Positions 51,721 through 64,000 of a DNA stretch of 64,000 nt are shown here, piece by piece. Below the pieces are notes generated by a model, which was given only the letters and a program-made list of their open reading frames with translations, ran no database searches and was not told where the DNA came from. Source of the DNA: Strongyloides papillosus (taxonomy: Eukaryota; Nematoda; Chromadorea; Rhabditida; Strongyloididae); NCBI GenBank assembly GCA_005656395.1, contig SRSI01000046.1, forward strand, positions 1,381,103-1,445,102, given 5' to 3'. Within the stretch, counting starts at the first letter, position 1; every line of letters begins with the position of its first letter. The translations under genes were made by a program, and so were the position numbers.

Positions 51721-54700
51721 TTAAAGACACTTCTTTAAAATCTTTTTAGTTAGATCAACTAAGAACACTTCTTTTAAATCTTTTTAGTTAGATCAACTAA
51801 AGACACTTATTTAAGAAATCATTTAAAGACACTTCTTTTAAATCTTTTAGTTAGATCAACTAAGAACACTTCTTTTAAATCTTTTAGTTAGATCAACTAA
51901 GAACACTTTCTTTAAATCTTCTTAGTTAGGTCAACTAAGAACACTTCTTTTAAATCTTTTTAGTTAGATCAACTAAGAACACTTTCTTTAAATCTTTTTA
52001 GTTAGATCAACTAAGAACACTTCCTTTAAATCTTTTTAGTTAGATCAACTAAGAACACTTCCTTTAAATCTTTTTAGTTAGATCAACTAAGAACACTTCC
52101 TTTAAATCTTTTTAGTTAGATCAACTAAAGACAATTCTTTTAAATCTTTTTAGTTAGATCAACTAAGAACACTTCTTTAAATCTTTTTAGTTAGATCAAC
52201 TAAGAACACTTCTTTAAATCTTTTTAGTTAGATCAACTAAGAACACTTCTTTAAATCTTTTAGTTAGATCAACTAAGAACACTTCTTTTAAATCTTTTTA
52301 GTTAAATCAATTAAAGTCACTTATTTAAGAAATCATTTAAAGACACTTCTTTTAAATCTTTTTAGTTAGATCAACTAAAGACAATTCTTTTAAATCTTTT
52401 TAGTTAGATCAACTAAGAACACTTTCTTTAAATCTTCTTAGTTAGATCAACTAAGAACACTTCTTTAAATCTTTTAGTTAGATCAACTAAGAACACTTCT
52501 TTTAAATCTTTTTAGTTAAATCAATTAAAGTCACTTATTTAAGAAATCATTTAAAGACACTTCTTTATACAGTATTTAAAAAATCGTTTTAAGACATCTC
52601 TTAAGACAGTATTAAAAAAGTCGTTTTAAGACATCTCTTAAGACAGTATTAAGAAATCGTTTTAAGACATCTCTGAAAACAGTATTAAGAAATCGTTTTA
52701 AGACATCTCTTAAAACAGTATTAAAAAAGTCGTTTTAAGACACTTCTTTTAAACAGTATTAAGAAATCGTTTTAAGACATCTCTTAAGACAGTATTAAAA
52801 AGTCGTTTTAAGACATCTCTTAAGACAGTATTAAGAAATCGTTTTAAGACATCTCTTAAAACAGTATTAAAAAAGTCGTTTTAAGACACTTCTTTTAAAT
52901 CTTTTTAGTTAGATCAACTAAAGACAATTCTTTTAAATCTTTTTAGTTAAATCAATTAAAGTCACTTATTTAAGAAATCATTTAAAGACACTTCTTTTAA
53001 ATCTTTTAGTTAGATCAACTAAAGACAATTCTTTTAAATCTTCTTAGTTAGATCAACTAAGAACACTTCTTTTAAATCTTCTTAGTTAGATCAACTAAGA
53101 ACACTTCTTTAAATCTTTTAGTTAGATCAACTAAGAACACTTCTTTAAATCTTTTAGTTAGATCAACTAAGAACACTTCTTTTAAATCTTTTTAGTTAAA
53201 TCAATTAAAGTCACTTATTTAAGAAATCATTTAAAGACACTTCTTTTAAATCTTTTTAGTTAGATCAACTAAAGACAATTCTTTTAAATCTTTTTAGTTA
53301 GATCAACTAAGAACACTTTCTTTAAATCTTCTTAGTTAGATCAACTAAGAACACTTCTTTAAATCTTTTAGTTAGATCAACTAAGAACACTTCTTTTAAA
53401 TCTTTTTAGTTAAATCAATTAAAGTCACTTATTTAAGAAATCATTTAAAGACACTTCTTTTAAATCTTTTTAGTTAGATCAACTAAAGACAATTCTTTTA
53501 AATCTTTTTAGTTAGATCAACTAAGAACACTTTCTTTAAATCTTCTTAGTTAGATCAACTAAGAACACTTCTTTAAATCTTTTAGTTAGATCAACTAAGA
53601 ACACTTCTTTTAAATCTTTTTAGTTAAATCAACTAAAGACAATTCTTTTAAATCTTTTTAGTTAGATCAACTAAGAACACTTCCTTTAAATCTTTTTAGT
53701 TAGATCAACTAAAGACAATTCTTTTAAATCTTTTTAGTTAGATCAACTAAGAACACTTCCTTTAAATCTTTTTAGTTAGATCAACTAAGAACACTTCTTT
53801 AAATCTTTTTAGTTAGATCAACTAAGAACACTTCTTTAAATCTTTTTAGTTAAATCAATTAAAGTCACTTATTTAAGAAATCATTTAAAGACACTTCTTT
53901 TAAATCTTTTAGTTAGATCAACTAAAGACAATTCTTTTAAATCTTTTTAGTTAGATCAACTAAGAACACTTCTTTAAATCTTTTTAGTTAGATCAACTAA
54001 AGACAATTCTTTTAAATCTTTTTAGTTAAATCAATTAAAGTCACTTATTTAAGAAATCATTTAAAGACACTTCTTTTAAATCTTTTAGTTAGATCAACTA
54101 AAGACAATTCTTTTAAATCTTTTTAGTTAGATCAACTAAGAACACTTCTTTAAATCTTTTTAGTTAGATCAACTAAGAACACTTCCTTTAAATCTTTTTA
54201 GTTAGATCAACTAAGAACACTTCCTTTAAATCTTTTTAGTTAGATCAACTAAAGACAATTCTTTTAAATCTTTTTAGTTAGATCAATTAAAGTCACTTAT
54301 TTAAGAAATCATTTAAAGACACTTCTTTTAAATCTTTTTAGTTAGATCAACTAAGAACACTTCCTTTAAATCTTTTTAGTTAGATCAACTAAGAACACTT
54401 TCTTTAAATCTTCTTAGTTAGATCAACTAAGAACACTTCTTTAAATCTTTTAGTTAGATCAACTAAGAACACTTCTTTTAAATCTTTTTAGTTAAATCAA
54501 CTAAAGACAATTCTTTTAAATCTTTTTAGTTAGATCAACTAAGAACACTTCCTTTAAATCTTTTTAGTTAGATCAACTAAAGACAATTCTTTTAAATCTT
54601 TTTAGTTAGATCAACTAAGAACACTTCCTTTAAATCTTTTTAGTTAGATCAACTAAGAACACTTCTTTAAATCTTTTTAGTTAGATCAACTAAGAACACT

Positions 54701-57700
54701 TCTTTAAATCTTTTTAGTTAAATCAATTAAAGTCACTTATTTAAGAAATCATTTAAAGACACTTCTTTTAAATCTTTTAGTTAGATCAACTAAAGACAAT
54801 TCTTTTAAATCTTTTTAGTTAGATCAACTAAGAACACTTCCTTTAAATCTTTTTAGTTAGATCAACTAAAGACAATTCTTTTAAATCTTTTTAGTTAGAT
54901 CAACTAAGAACACTTCCTTTAAATCTTTTTAGTTAGATCAACTAAGAACACTTCCTTTAAATCTTTTTAGTTAGATCAACTAAGAACACTTTCTTTAAAT
55001 CTTCTTAGTTAGATCAACTAAGAACACTTCCTTTAAATCTTTTTAGTTAGATCAACTAAAGACAATTCTTTTAAATCTTCTTAGTTAGATCAACTAAGAA
55101 CACTTCTTTAAATCTTTTAGTTAGATCAACTAAGAACACTTCTTTAAATCTTTTAGTTAGATCAACTAAAGACAATTCTTTTAAATCTTTTTAGTTAGAT
55201 CAACTAAGAACACTTCCTTTAAATCTTTTTAGTTAAATCAATTAAAGTCACTTATTTAAGAAATCATTTAAAGACACTTCTTTTAAATCTTTTAGTTAGA
55301 TCAACTAAAGACAATTCTTTTAAATCTTTTTAGTTAGATCAACTAAGAACACTTCCTTTAAATCTTTTTAGTTAGATCAACTAAAGACAATTCTTTTAAA
55401 TCTTTTTAGTTAGATCAACTAAGAACACTTCCTTTAAATCTTTTTAGTTAGATCAACTAAGAACACTTCCTTTAAATCTTTTTAGTTAGATCAACTAAGA
55501 ACACTTCTTTAAATCTTTTAGTTAGATCAACTAAGAACACTTCTTTAAATCTTTTAGTTAGATCAACTAAAGACAATTCTTTTAAATCTTTTTAGTTAGA
55601 TCAACTAAGAACACTTCCTTTAAATCTTTTTAGTTAAATCAATTAAAGTCACTTATTTAAGAAATCATTTAAAGACACTTCTTTTAAATCTTTTAGTTAG
55701 ATCAACTAAAGACAATTCTTTTAAATCTTTTTAGTTAGATCAACTAAGAACACTTCCTTTAAATCTTTTTAGTTAGATCAACTAAAGACAATTCTTTTAA
55801 ATCTTTTTAGTTAGATCAACTAAGAACACTTCCTTTAAATCTTTTTAGTTAGATCAACTAAGAACACTTCCTTTAAATCTTTTTAGTTAGATCAACTAAG
55901 AACACTTTCTTTAAATCTTCTTAGTTAGATCAACTAAGAACACTTCCTTTAAATCTTTTTAGTTAGATCAACTAAAGACAATTCTTTTAAATCTTCTTAG
56001 TTAGATCAACTAAGAACACTTCTTTAAATCTTTTAGTTAGATCAACTAAGAACACTTCTTTAAATCTTTTAGTTAGATCAACTAAAGACAATTCTTTTAA
56101 ATCTTTTTAGTTAGATCAACTAAGAACACTTCCTTTAAATCTTTTTAGTTAAATCAATTAAAGTCACTTATTTAAGAAATCATTTAAAGACACTTCTTTT
56201 AAATCTTTTAGTTAGATCAACTAAAGACAATTCTTTTAAATCTTTTTAGTTAGATCAACTAAGAACACTTCCTTTAAATCTTTTTAGTTAGATCAACTAA
56301 AGACAATTCTTTTAAATCTTTTTAGTTAGATCAACTAAGAACACTTCCTTTAAATCTTTTTAGTTAGATCAACTAAGAACACTTCCTTTAAATCTTTTTA
56401 GTTAGATCAACTAAAGACAATTCTTTTAAATCTTTTTAGTTAGATCAACTAAGAACACTTCCTTTAAATCTTTTTAGTTAGATCAACTAAAGACAATTCT
56501 TTTAAATCTTTTTAGTTAGATCAACTAAGAACACTTCCTTTAAATCTTTTTAGTTAGATCAACTAAGAACACTTTCTTTAAATCTTCTTAGTTAGATCAA
56601 CTAAGAACACTTCCTTTAAATCTTTTTAGTTAGATCAACTAAGAACACTTCCTTTAAATCTTTTTAGTTAGATCAACTAAGAACACTTTCTTTAAATCTT
56701 CTTAGTTAGATCAACTAAGAACACTTCCTTTAAATCTTTTTAGTTAGATCAACTAAAGACAATTCTTTTAAATCTTCTTAGTTAGATCAACTAAGAACAC
56801 TTCCTTTAAATCTTTTTAGTTAAATCAATTAAAGTCACTTATTTAAGAAATCATTTAAAGACACTTCTTTTAAATCTTTTAGTTAGATCAACTAAAGACA
56901 ATTCTTTTAAATCTTTTTAGTTAGATCAACTAAGAACACTTCCTTTAAATCTTTTTAGTTAGATCAACTAAAGACAATTCTTTTAAATCTTTTTAGTTAG
57001 ATCAACTAAGAACACTTCCTTTAAATCTTTTTAGTTAGATCAACTAAGAACACTTCCTTTAAATCTTTTTAGTTAGATCAACTAAGAACACTTCCTTTAA
57101 ATCTTTTTAGTTAGATCAACTAAGAACACTTCCTTTAAATCTTTTTAGTTAGATCAACTAAGAACACTTCCTTTAAATCTTTTTAGTTAGATCAACTAAA
57201 GACAATTCTTTTAAATCTTTTTAGTTAGATCAACTAAGAACACTTCCTTTAAATCTTTTTAGTTAAATCAATTAAAGTCACTTATTTAAGAAATCATTTA
57301 AAGACACTTCTTTTAAATCTTTTAGTTAGATCAACTAAAGACAATTCTTTTAAATCTTTTTAGTTAGATCAACTAAGAACACTTCCTTTAAATCTTTTTA
57401 GTTAGATCAACTAAGAACACTTCCTTTAAATCTTTTTAGTTAGATCAACTAAGAACACTTTCTTTAAATCTTCTTAGTTAGATCAACTAAGAACACTTCC
57501 TTTAAATCTTTTTAGTTAGATCAACTAAAGACAATTCTTTTAAATCTTCTTAGTTAGATCAACTAAGAACACTTCTTTAAATCTTTTAGTTAGATCAACT
57601 AAGAACACTTCTTTAAATCTTTTAGTTAGATCAACTAAAGACAATTCTTTTAAATCTTTTTAGTTAGATCAACTAAGAACACTTCTTTAAATCTTTTTAG

Positions 57701-60700
57701 TTAAATCAATTAAAGTCACTTATTTAAGAAATCATTTAAAGACACTTCTTTTAAATCTTTTAGTTAGATCAACTAAAGACAATTCTTTTAAATCTTTTTA
57801 GTTAGATCAACTAAGAACACTTCCTTTAAATCTTTTTAGTTAGATCAACTAAAGACAATTCTTTTAAATCTTTTTAGTTAGATCAACTAAGAACACTTCC
57901 TTTAAATCTTTTTAGTTAGATCAACTAAGAACACTTCCTTTAAATCTTTTTAGTTAGATCAACTAAAGACAATTCTTTTAAATCTTTTTAGTTAGATCAA
58001 CTAAGAACACTTCCTTTAAATCTTTTTAGTTAGATCAACTAAGAACACTTCCTTTAAATCTTTTTAGTTAGATCAACTAAAGACAATTCTTTTAAATCTT
58101 TTTAGTTAGATCAACTAAGAACACTTCCTTTAAATCTTTTTAGTTAGATCAACTAAGAACACTTCCTTTAAATCTTTTTAGTTAGATCAACTAAGAACAC
58201 TTTCTTTAAATCTTCTTAGTTAGATCAACTAAGAACACTTCCTTTAAATCTTTTTAGTTAGATCAACTAAAGACAATTCTTTTAAATCTTCTTAGTTAGA
58301 TCAACTAAGAACACTTCTTTAAATCTTTTAGTTAGATCAACTAAGAACACTTCTTTAAATCTTTTAGTTAGATCAACTAAGAACACTTCTTTTAAATCTT
58401 TTTAGTTAAATCAATTAAAGTCACTTATTTAAGAAATCATTTAAAGACACTTCTTTTAAATCTTTTTAGTTAGATCAACTAAAGACAATTCTTTTAAATC
58501 TTTTTAGTTAGATCAACTAAGAACACTTCCTTTAAATCTTTTTAGTTAGATCAACTAAGAACACTTCCTTTAAATCTTTTTAGTTAGATCAACTAAGAAC
58601 ACTTCTTTTAAATCTTTTTAGTTAAATCAATTAAAGTCACTTATTTAAGAAATCATTTAAAGACACTTCTTTTAAATCTTTTTAGTTAGATCAACTAAGA
58701 ACACTTCCTTTAAATCTTTTTAGTTAGATCAACTAAGAACACTTTCTTTAAATCTTCTTAGTTAGATCAACTAAGAACACTTCTTTAAATCTTTTAGTTA
58801 GATCAACTAAGAACACTTCTTTTAAATCTTTTTAGTTAAATCAACTAAAGACAATTCTTTTAAATCTTTTTAGTTAGATCAACTAAGAACACTTCCTTTA
58901 AATCTTTTTAGTTAGATCAACTAAAGACAATTCTTTTAAATCTTTTTAGTTAGATCAACTAAGAACACTTCCTTTAAATCTTTTTAGTTAGATCAACTAA
59001 GAACACTTCTTTAAATCTTTTTAGTTAGATCAACTAAGAACACTTCTTTAAATCTTTTTAGTTAAATCAATTAAAGTCACTTATTTAAGAAATCATTTAA
59101 AGACACTTCTTTTAAATCTTTTAGTTAGATCAACTAAAGACAATTCTTTTAAATCTTTTTAGTTAGATCAACTAAGAACACTTCCTTTAAATCTTTTTAG
59201 TTAGATCAACTAAAGACAATTCTTTTAAATCTTTTTAGTTAAATCAATTAAAGTCACTTATTTAAGAAATCATTTAAAGACACTTCTTTTAAATCTTTTA
59301 GTTAGATCAACTAAAGACAATTCTTTTAAATCTTTTTAGTTAGATCAACTAAGAACACTTCTTTAAATCTTTTTAGTTAGATCAACTAAGAACACTTCCT
59401 TTAAATCTTTTTAGTTAGATCAACTAAGAACACTTCCTTTAAATCTTTTTAGTTAGATCAACTAAAGACAATTCTTTTAAATCTTTTTAGTTAGATCAAC
59501 TAAGAACACTTCTTTTAAATCTTTTTAGTTAAATCAATTAAAGTCACTTATTTAAGAAATCATTTAAAGACACTTCTTTTAAATCTTTTAGTTAGATCAA
59601 CTAAAGACAATTCTTTTAAATCTTTTTAGTTAGATCAACTAAGAACACTTCTTTAAATCTTTTTAGTTAGATCAACTAAGAACACTTCCTTTAAATCTTT
59701 TTAGTTAGATCAACTAAGAACACTTCCTTTAAATCTTTTTAGTTAGATCAACTAAAGACAATTCTTTTAAATCTTTTTAGTTAGATCAACTAAGAACACT
59801 TCTTTAAATCTTTTTAGTTAAATCAATTAAAGTCACTTATTTAAGAAATCATTTAAAGACACTTCTTTTAAATCTTTTAGTTAGATCAACTAAAGACAAT
59901 TCTTTTAAATCTTTTTAGTTAGATCAACTAAGAACACTTCTTTAAATCTTTTTAGTTAGATCAACTAAGAACACTTCCTTTAAATCTTTTTAGTTAGATC
60001 AACTAAGAACACTTCCTTTAAATCTTTTTAGTTAGATCAACTAAGAACACTTCCTTTAAATCTTTTTAGTTAGATCAACTAAGAACACTTCTTTAAATCT
60101 TTTTAGTTAGATCAACTAAGAACACTTCTTTTAAATCTTCTTAGTTAAATCAATTAAAGTCACTTATTTAAGAAATCATTTAAAGACACTTCTTTATACA
60201 GTATTTAAAAAATCGTTTTAAGACATCTCTTAAGACAGTATTAAAAAAGTCGTTTTAAGACATCTCTTAAGACAGTATTAAGAAATCGTTTTAAGACATC
60301 TCTTAAAACAGTATTAAAAAAGTCGTTTTAAGACAATTCTTTTAAATCTTTTTAGTTAGATCAACTAAGAACACTTCTTTAAATCTTTTTAGTTAGATCA
60401 ACTAAAGACAATTCTTTTAAATCTTTTTAGTTAGATCAACTAAGAACACTTCTTTAAATCTTTTTAGTTAGATCAACTAAGAACACTTCTTTAAATCTTT
60501 TAGTTAGATCAACTAAGAACACTTCTTTTAAATCTTTTTAGTTAGATCAACTAAGAACACTTCTTTTAAATCTTTTTAGTTAAATCAATTAAAGTCACTT
60601 ATTTAAGAAATCATTTAAAGACACTTCTTTTAAATCTTTTAGTTAGATCAACTAAAGACAATTCTTTTAAATCTTTTTAGTTAGATCAACTAAGAACACT

Positions 60701-61572
60701 TCTTTAAATCTTTTAGTTAGATCAACTAAGAACACTTCTTTAAATCTTTTAGTTAGATCAACTAAGAACACTTCTTTTAAATCTTTTTAGTTAAATCAAT
60801 TAAAGTCACTTATTTAAGAAATCATTTAAAGACACTTCTTTATACAGTATTTAAAAAATCGTTTTAAGACATCTCTTAAGACAGTATTAAAAAAGTCGTT
60901 TTAAGACATCTCTTAAGACAGTATTAAGAAATCGTTTTAAGACATCTCTGAAAACAGTATTAAGAAATCGTTTTAAGACATCTCTTAAAACAGTATTAAA
61001 AAAGTCGTTTTAAGACACTTCTTTTAAATCTTTTTAGTTAGATCAACTAAAGACAATTCTTTTAAATCTTTTTAGTTAAATCAATTAAAGTCACTTATTT
61101 AAGAAATCATTTAAAGACACTTCTTTTAAATCTTTTAGTTAGATCAACTAAAGACAATTCTTTTAAATCTTTTTAGTTAGATCAACTAAGAACACTTCTT
61201 TTAAATCTTCTTAGTTAGATCAACTAAGAACACTTCTTTAAATCTTTTAGTTAGATCAACTAAGAACACTTCTTTAAATCTTTTAGTTAGATCAACTAAG
61301 AACACTTCTTTTAAATCTTTTTAGTTAAATCAATTAAAGTCACTTATTTAAGAAATCATTTAAAGACACTTCTTTTAAATCTTTTTAGTTAGATCAACTA
61401 AAGACAATTCTTTTAAATCTTTTTAGTTAGATCAACTAAGAACACTTTCTTTAAATCTTCTTAGTTAGATCAACTAAGAACACTTCTTTAAATCTTTTAG
61501 TTAGATCAACTAAGAACACTTCTTTAAATCTTTTAGTTAGATCAACTAAGAACACTTCTTTTAAATCTTTTT

Positions 61573-64000
61573 AGTTAAATCAATTAAAGTCACTTATTTA
61601 AGAAATCATTTAAAGACACTTCTTTATACAGTATTTAAAAAATCGTTTTAAGACATCTCTTAAGACAGTATTAAAAAAGTCGTTTTAAGACATCTCTTAA
61701 GACAGTATTAAGAAATCGTTTTAAGACATCTCTGAAAACAGTATTAAGAAATCGTTTTAAGACATCTCTTAAAACAGTATTAAAAAAGTCGTTTTAAGAC
61801 ACTTCTTTTAAACAGTATTAAGAAATCGTTTTAAGACATCTCTTAAGACAGTATTAAAAAGTCGTTTTAAGACATCTCTTAAGACAGTATTAAGAAATCG
61901 TTTTAAGACATCTCTGAAAACAGTATTAAGAAATCGTTTTAAGACATCTCTTAAAACAGTATTAAAAAAGTCGTTTTAAGACATCTCTTAAGACAGTATT
62001 AAGAAATCGTTTTAAGACATCTCTGAAAACAGTATTAAGAAATCGTTTTAAGACATCTCTTAAAACAGTATTAAAAAAGTCGTTTTAAGACACTTCTTTT
62101 AAATCTTTTTAGTTAGATCAACTAAAGACAATTCTTTTAAATCTTTTTAGTTAAATCAATTAAAGTCACTTATTTAAGAAATCATTTAAAGACACTTCTT
62201 TTAAATCTTTTTAGTTAGATCAACTAAAGACAATTCTTTTAAATCTTTTTAGTTAGATCAACTAAGAACACTTTCTTTAAATCTTCTTAGTTAGATCAAC
62301 TAAGAACACTTCTTTAAATCTTTTAGTTAGATCAACTAAGAACACTTCTTTAAATCTTTTAGTTAGATCAACTAAGAACACTTCTTTTAAATCTTTTTAG
62401 TTAAATCAATTAAAGTCACTTATTTAAGAAATCATTTAAAGACACTTCTTTATACAGTATTTAAAAAATCGTTTTAAGACATCTCTTAAGACAGTATTAA
62501 AAAAGTCGTTTTAAGACATCTCTTAAGACAGTATTAAGAAATCGTTTTAAGACATCTCTGAAAACAGTATTAAGAAATCGTTTTAAGACATCTCTTAAAA
62601 CAGTATTAAAAAAGTCGTTTTAAGACACTTCTTTTAAACAGTATTAAGAAATCGTTTTAAGACATCTCTTAAGACAGTATTAAAAAGTCGTTTTAAGACA
62701 TCTCTTAAGACAGTATTAAGAAATCGTTTTAAGACATCTCTGAAAACAGTATTAAGAAATCGTTTTAAGACATCTCTTAAAACAGTATTAAAAAAGTCGT
62801 TTTAAGACATCTCTTAAGACAGTATTAAGAAATCGTTTTAAGACATCTCTGAAAACAGTATTAAGAAATCGTTTTAAGACATCTCTTAAAACAGTATTAA
62901 AAAAGTCGTTTTAAGACACTTCTTTTAAATCTTTTTAGTTAGATCAACTAAAGACAATTCTTTTAAATCTTTTTAGTTAAATCAATTAAAGTCACTTATT
63001 TAAGAAATCATTTAAAGACACTTCTTTTAAATCTTTTTAGTTAGATCAACTAAAGACAATTCTTTTAAATCTTTTTAGTTAGATCAACTAAGAACACTTT
63101 CTTTAAATCTTCTTAGTTAGATCAACTAAGAACACTTCTTTAAATCTTTTAGTTAGATCAACTAAGAACACTTCTTTAAATCTTTTAGTTAGATCAACTA
63201 AGAACACTTCTTTTAAATCTTTTTAGTTAAATCAATTAAAGTCACTTATTTAAGAAATCATTTAAAGACACTTCTTTATACAGTATTTAAAAAATCGTTT
63301 TAAGACATCTCTTAAGACAGTATTAAAAAAGTCGTTTTAAGACATCTCTTAAGACAGTATTAAGAAATCGTTTTAAGACATCTCTGAAAACAGTATTAAG
63401 AAATCGTTTTAAGACATCTCTTAAAACAGTATTAAAAAGTCGTTTTAAGACACTTCTTTTAAACAGTATTAAGAAATCGTTTTAAGACATCTCTTAAGAC
63501 AGTATTAAAAAGTCGTTTTAAGACATCTCTTAAGACAGTATTAAGAAATCGTTTTAAGACATCTCTGAAAACAGTATTAAGAAATCGTTTTAAGACATCT
63601 CTTAAAACAGTATTAAAAAAGTCGTTTTAAGACATCTCTTAAGACAGTATTAAGAAATCGTTTTAAGACATCTCTGAAAACAGTATTAAGAAATCGTTTT
63701 AAGACATCTCTTAAAACAGTATTAAAAAAGTCGTTTTAAGACACTTCTTTTAAATCTTTTAGTTAGATCAACTAAAGACAATTCTTTTAAATCTTTTTAG
63801 TTAAATCAATTAAAGTCACTTATTTAAGAAATCATTTAAAGACACTTCTTTTAAATCTTTAGTTAGATCAACTAAAGACAATTCTTTTAAATCTTTTTAG
63901 TTAGATCAACTAAGAACACTTCTTTTAAATCTTCTTAGTTAGATCAACTAAGAACACTTCTTTAATCTTTTAGTTAGATCAAAGAACATCTTAAGTCTTT
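61573..64000. repeat. Higher-order satellite repeat of ~826 bp
   Basis: The linker motif AGTTAAATCAATTAAAGTCAC followed by TTCTTTATACAGTATT recurs at 61573, 62399 and 63225: two intervals of 826 bp with near-identical content, the third copy incomplete or altered at the edge. Confidence 0.85.

Larger units (their letters stand above)
51230..64000. repeat. Satellite DNA array, at least 12.7 kb, 36-38-bp units in higher-order repeats
   Basis: The main unit (~38 bp) contains TTAGTTAGATCAACTAA followed by GAACACTTCTTTTAAATCTTT or the variant AAGACAATTCTTTTAAATC. A second unit (~36 bp) contains TTTTAAGACATCTCTTAAAA and CAGTATTAAGAAATCG. A linker unit (AAAGTCACTTATTTAAGAAATCATTTAAAGACACTTC) recurs. 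The left edge (51230-51560) is degenerate; the centre is highly uniform. It reaches the window edge, where the last ~60 bp look irregular. No coding capacity. Confidence 0.98.

Noticed and set aside
51230..64000. CRISPR-like array
   Set aside because: The spacers are not unique; units are contiguous variants of one another in a eukaryotic genome. It is satellite DNA.

Overview
The window is very AT-rich animal DNA from a eukaryotic nuclear genome. The left end holds ordinary host genes with very short introns (38-50 bp): a partial ribosomal protein eL6 gene, a complete Dicer gene, and a small unrecognised coiled-coil gene. The composition, the tiny introns, the eL6 sequence, and the Merlin, mariner and Ty3/gypsy content fit a nematode, most like the AT-rich Strongyloides group. 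That placement is inference; the sequence itself only shows an intron-poor, AT-rich metazoan.

Layout. 1-8.1 kb: eL6 (-), dcr-1 (+), a coiled-coil gene (+), and the 3' exon of a Twinkle-like helicase (-) whose upstream part is missing. 8.1-16.7 kb: an intact Ty3/gypsy element (A) with a second intact gypsy element (B) inserted in its own LTR; the two LTRs of B look identical. 16.7-20.5 kb: a Merlin DNA transposon with one stop codon in its transposase, sitting at the 5' end of a frameshifted and truncated PMS2-like pseudogene. 20.5-30.3 kb: gene-poor DNA with one small secreted-peptide gene, a hairpin, a large palindromic array of ~527-bp repeats, a MITE made of short palindromes, and a triplicated repeat. 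30.3-41 kb: an AT-hook gene running into gypsy element C, which itself carries a CACTA-like DNA transposon in its integrase. 41-46 kb: a decayed gypsy element (D, minus strand) split by a mariner with ~337-bp terminal repeats. 45.9-50.8 kb: a Tigger-like remnant next to a 4.1-kb segment bounded by long inverted repeats; it encodes a membrane glycoprotein (+) and an unrecognised gene (-). 51.2-64 kb: one continuous satellite array of 36-38-bp units with higher-order structure, reaching the window edge.

Main point. The stand-alone 513-residue membrane glycoprotein at 48.6 kb and the membrane module fused to the C-terminus of Gag in element C share a common pattern: seven matching cysteines, a WHLE motif, an N-glycosylation site next to Cys-Thr-Lys, and a CYxxMP motif with the same 18-residue spacing from the preceding cysteine. 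One envelope-like glycoprotein family is therefore present in two mobile contexts: inside an LTR element in the unusual order gag-glycoprotein-pol, and in a segment bounded by inverted repeats. I do not recognise the family. Its origin (viral envelope or captured host gene) and function are open.
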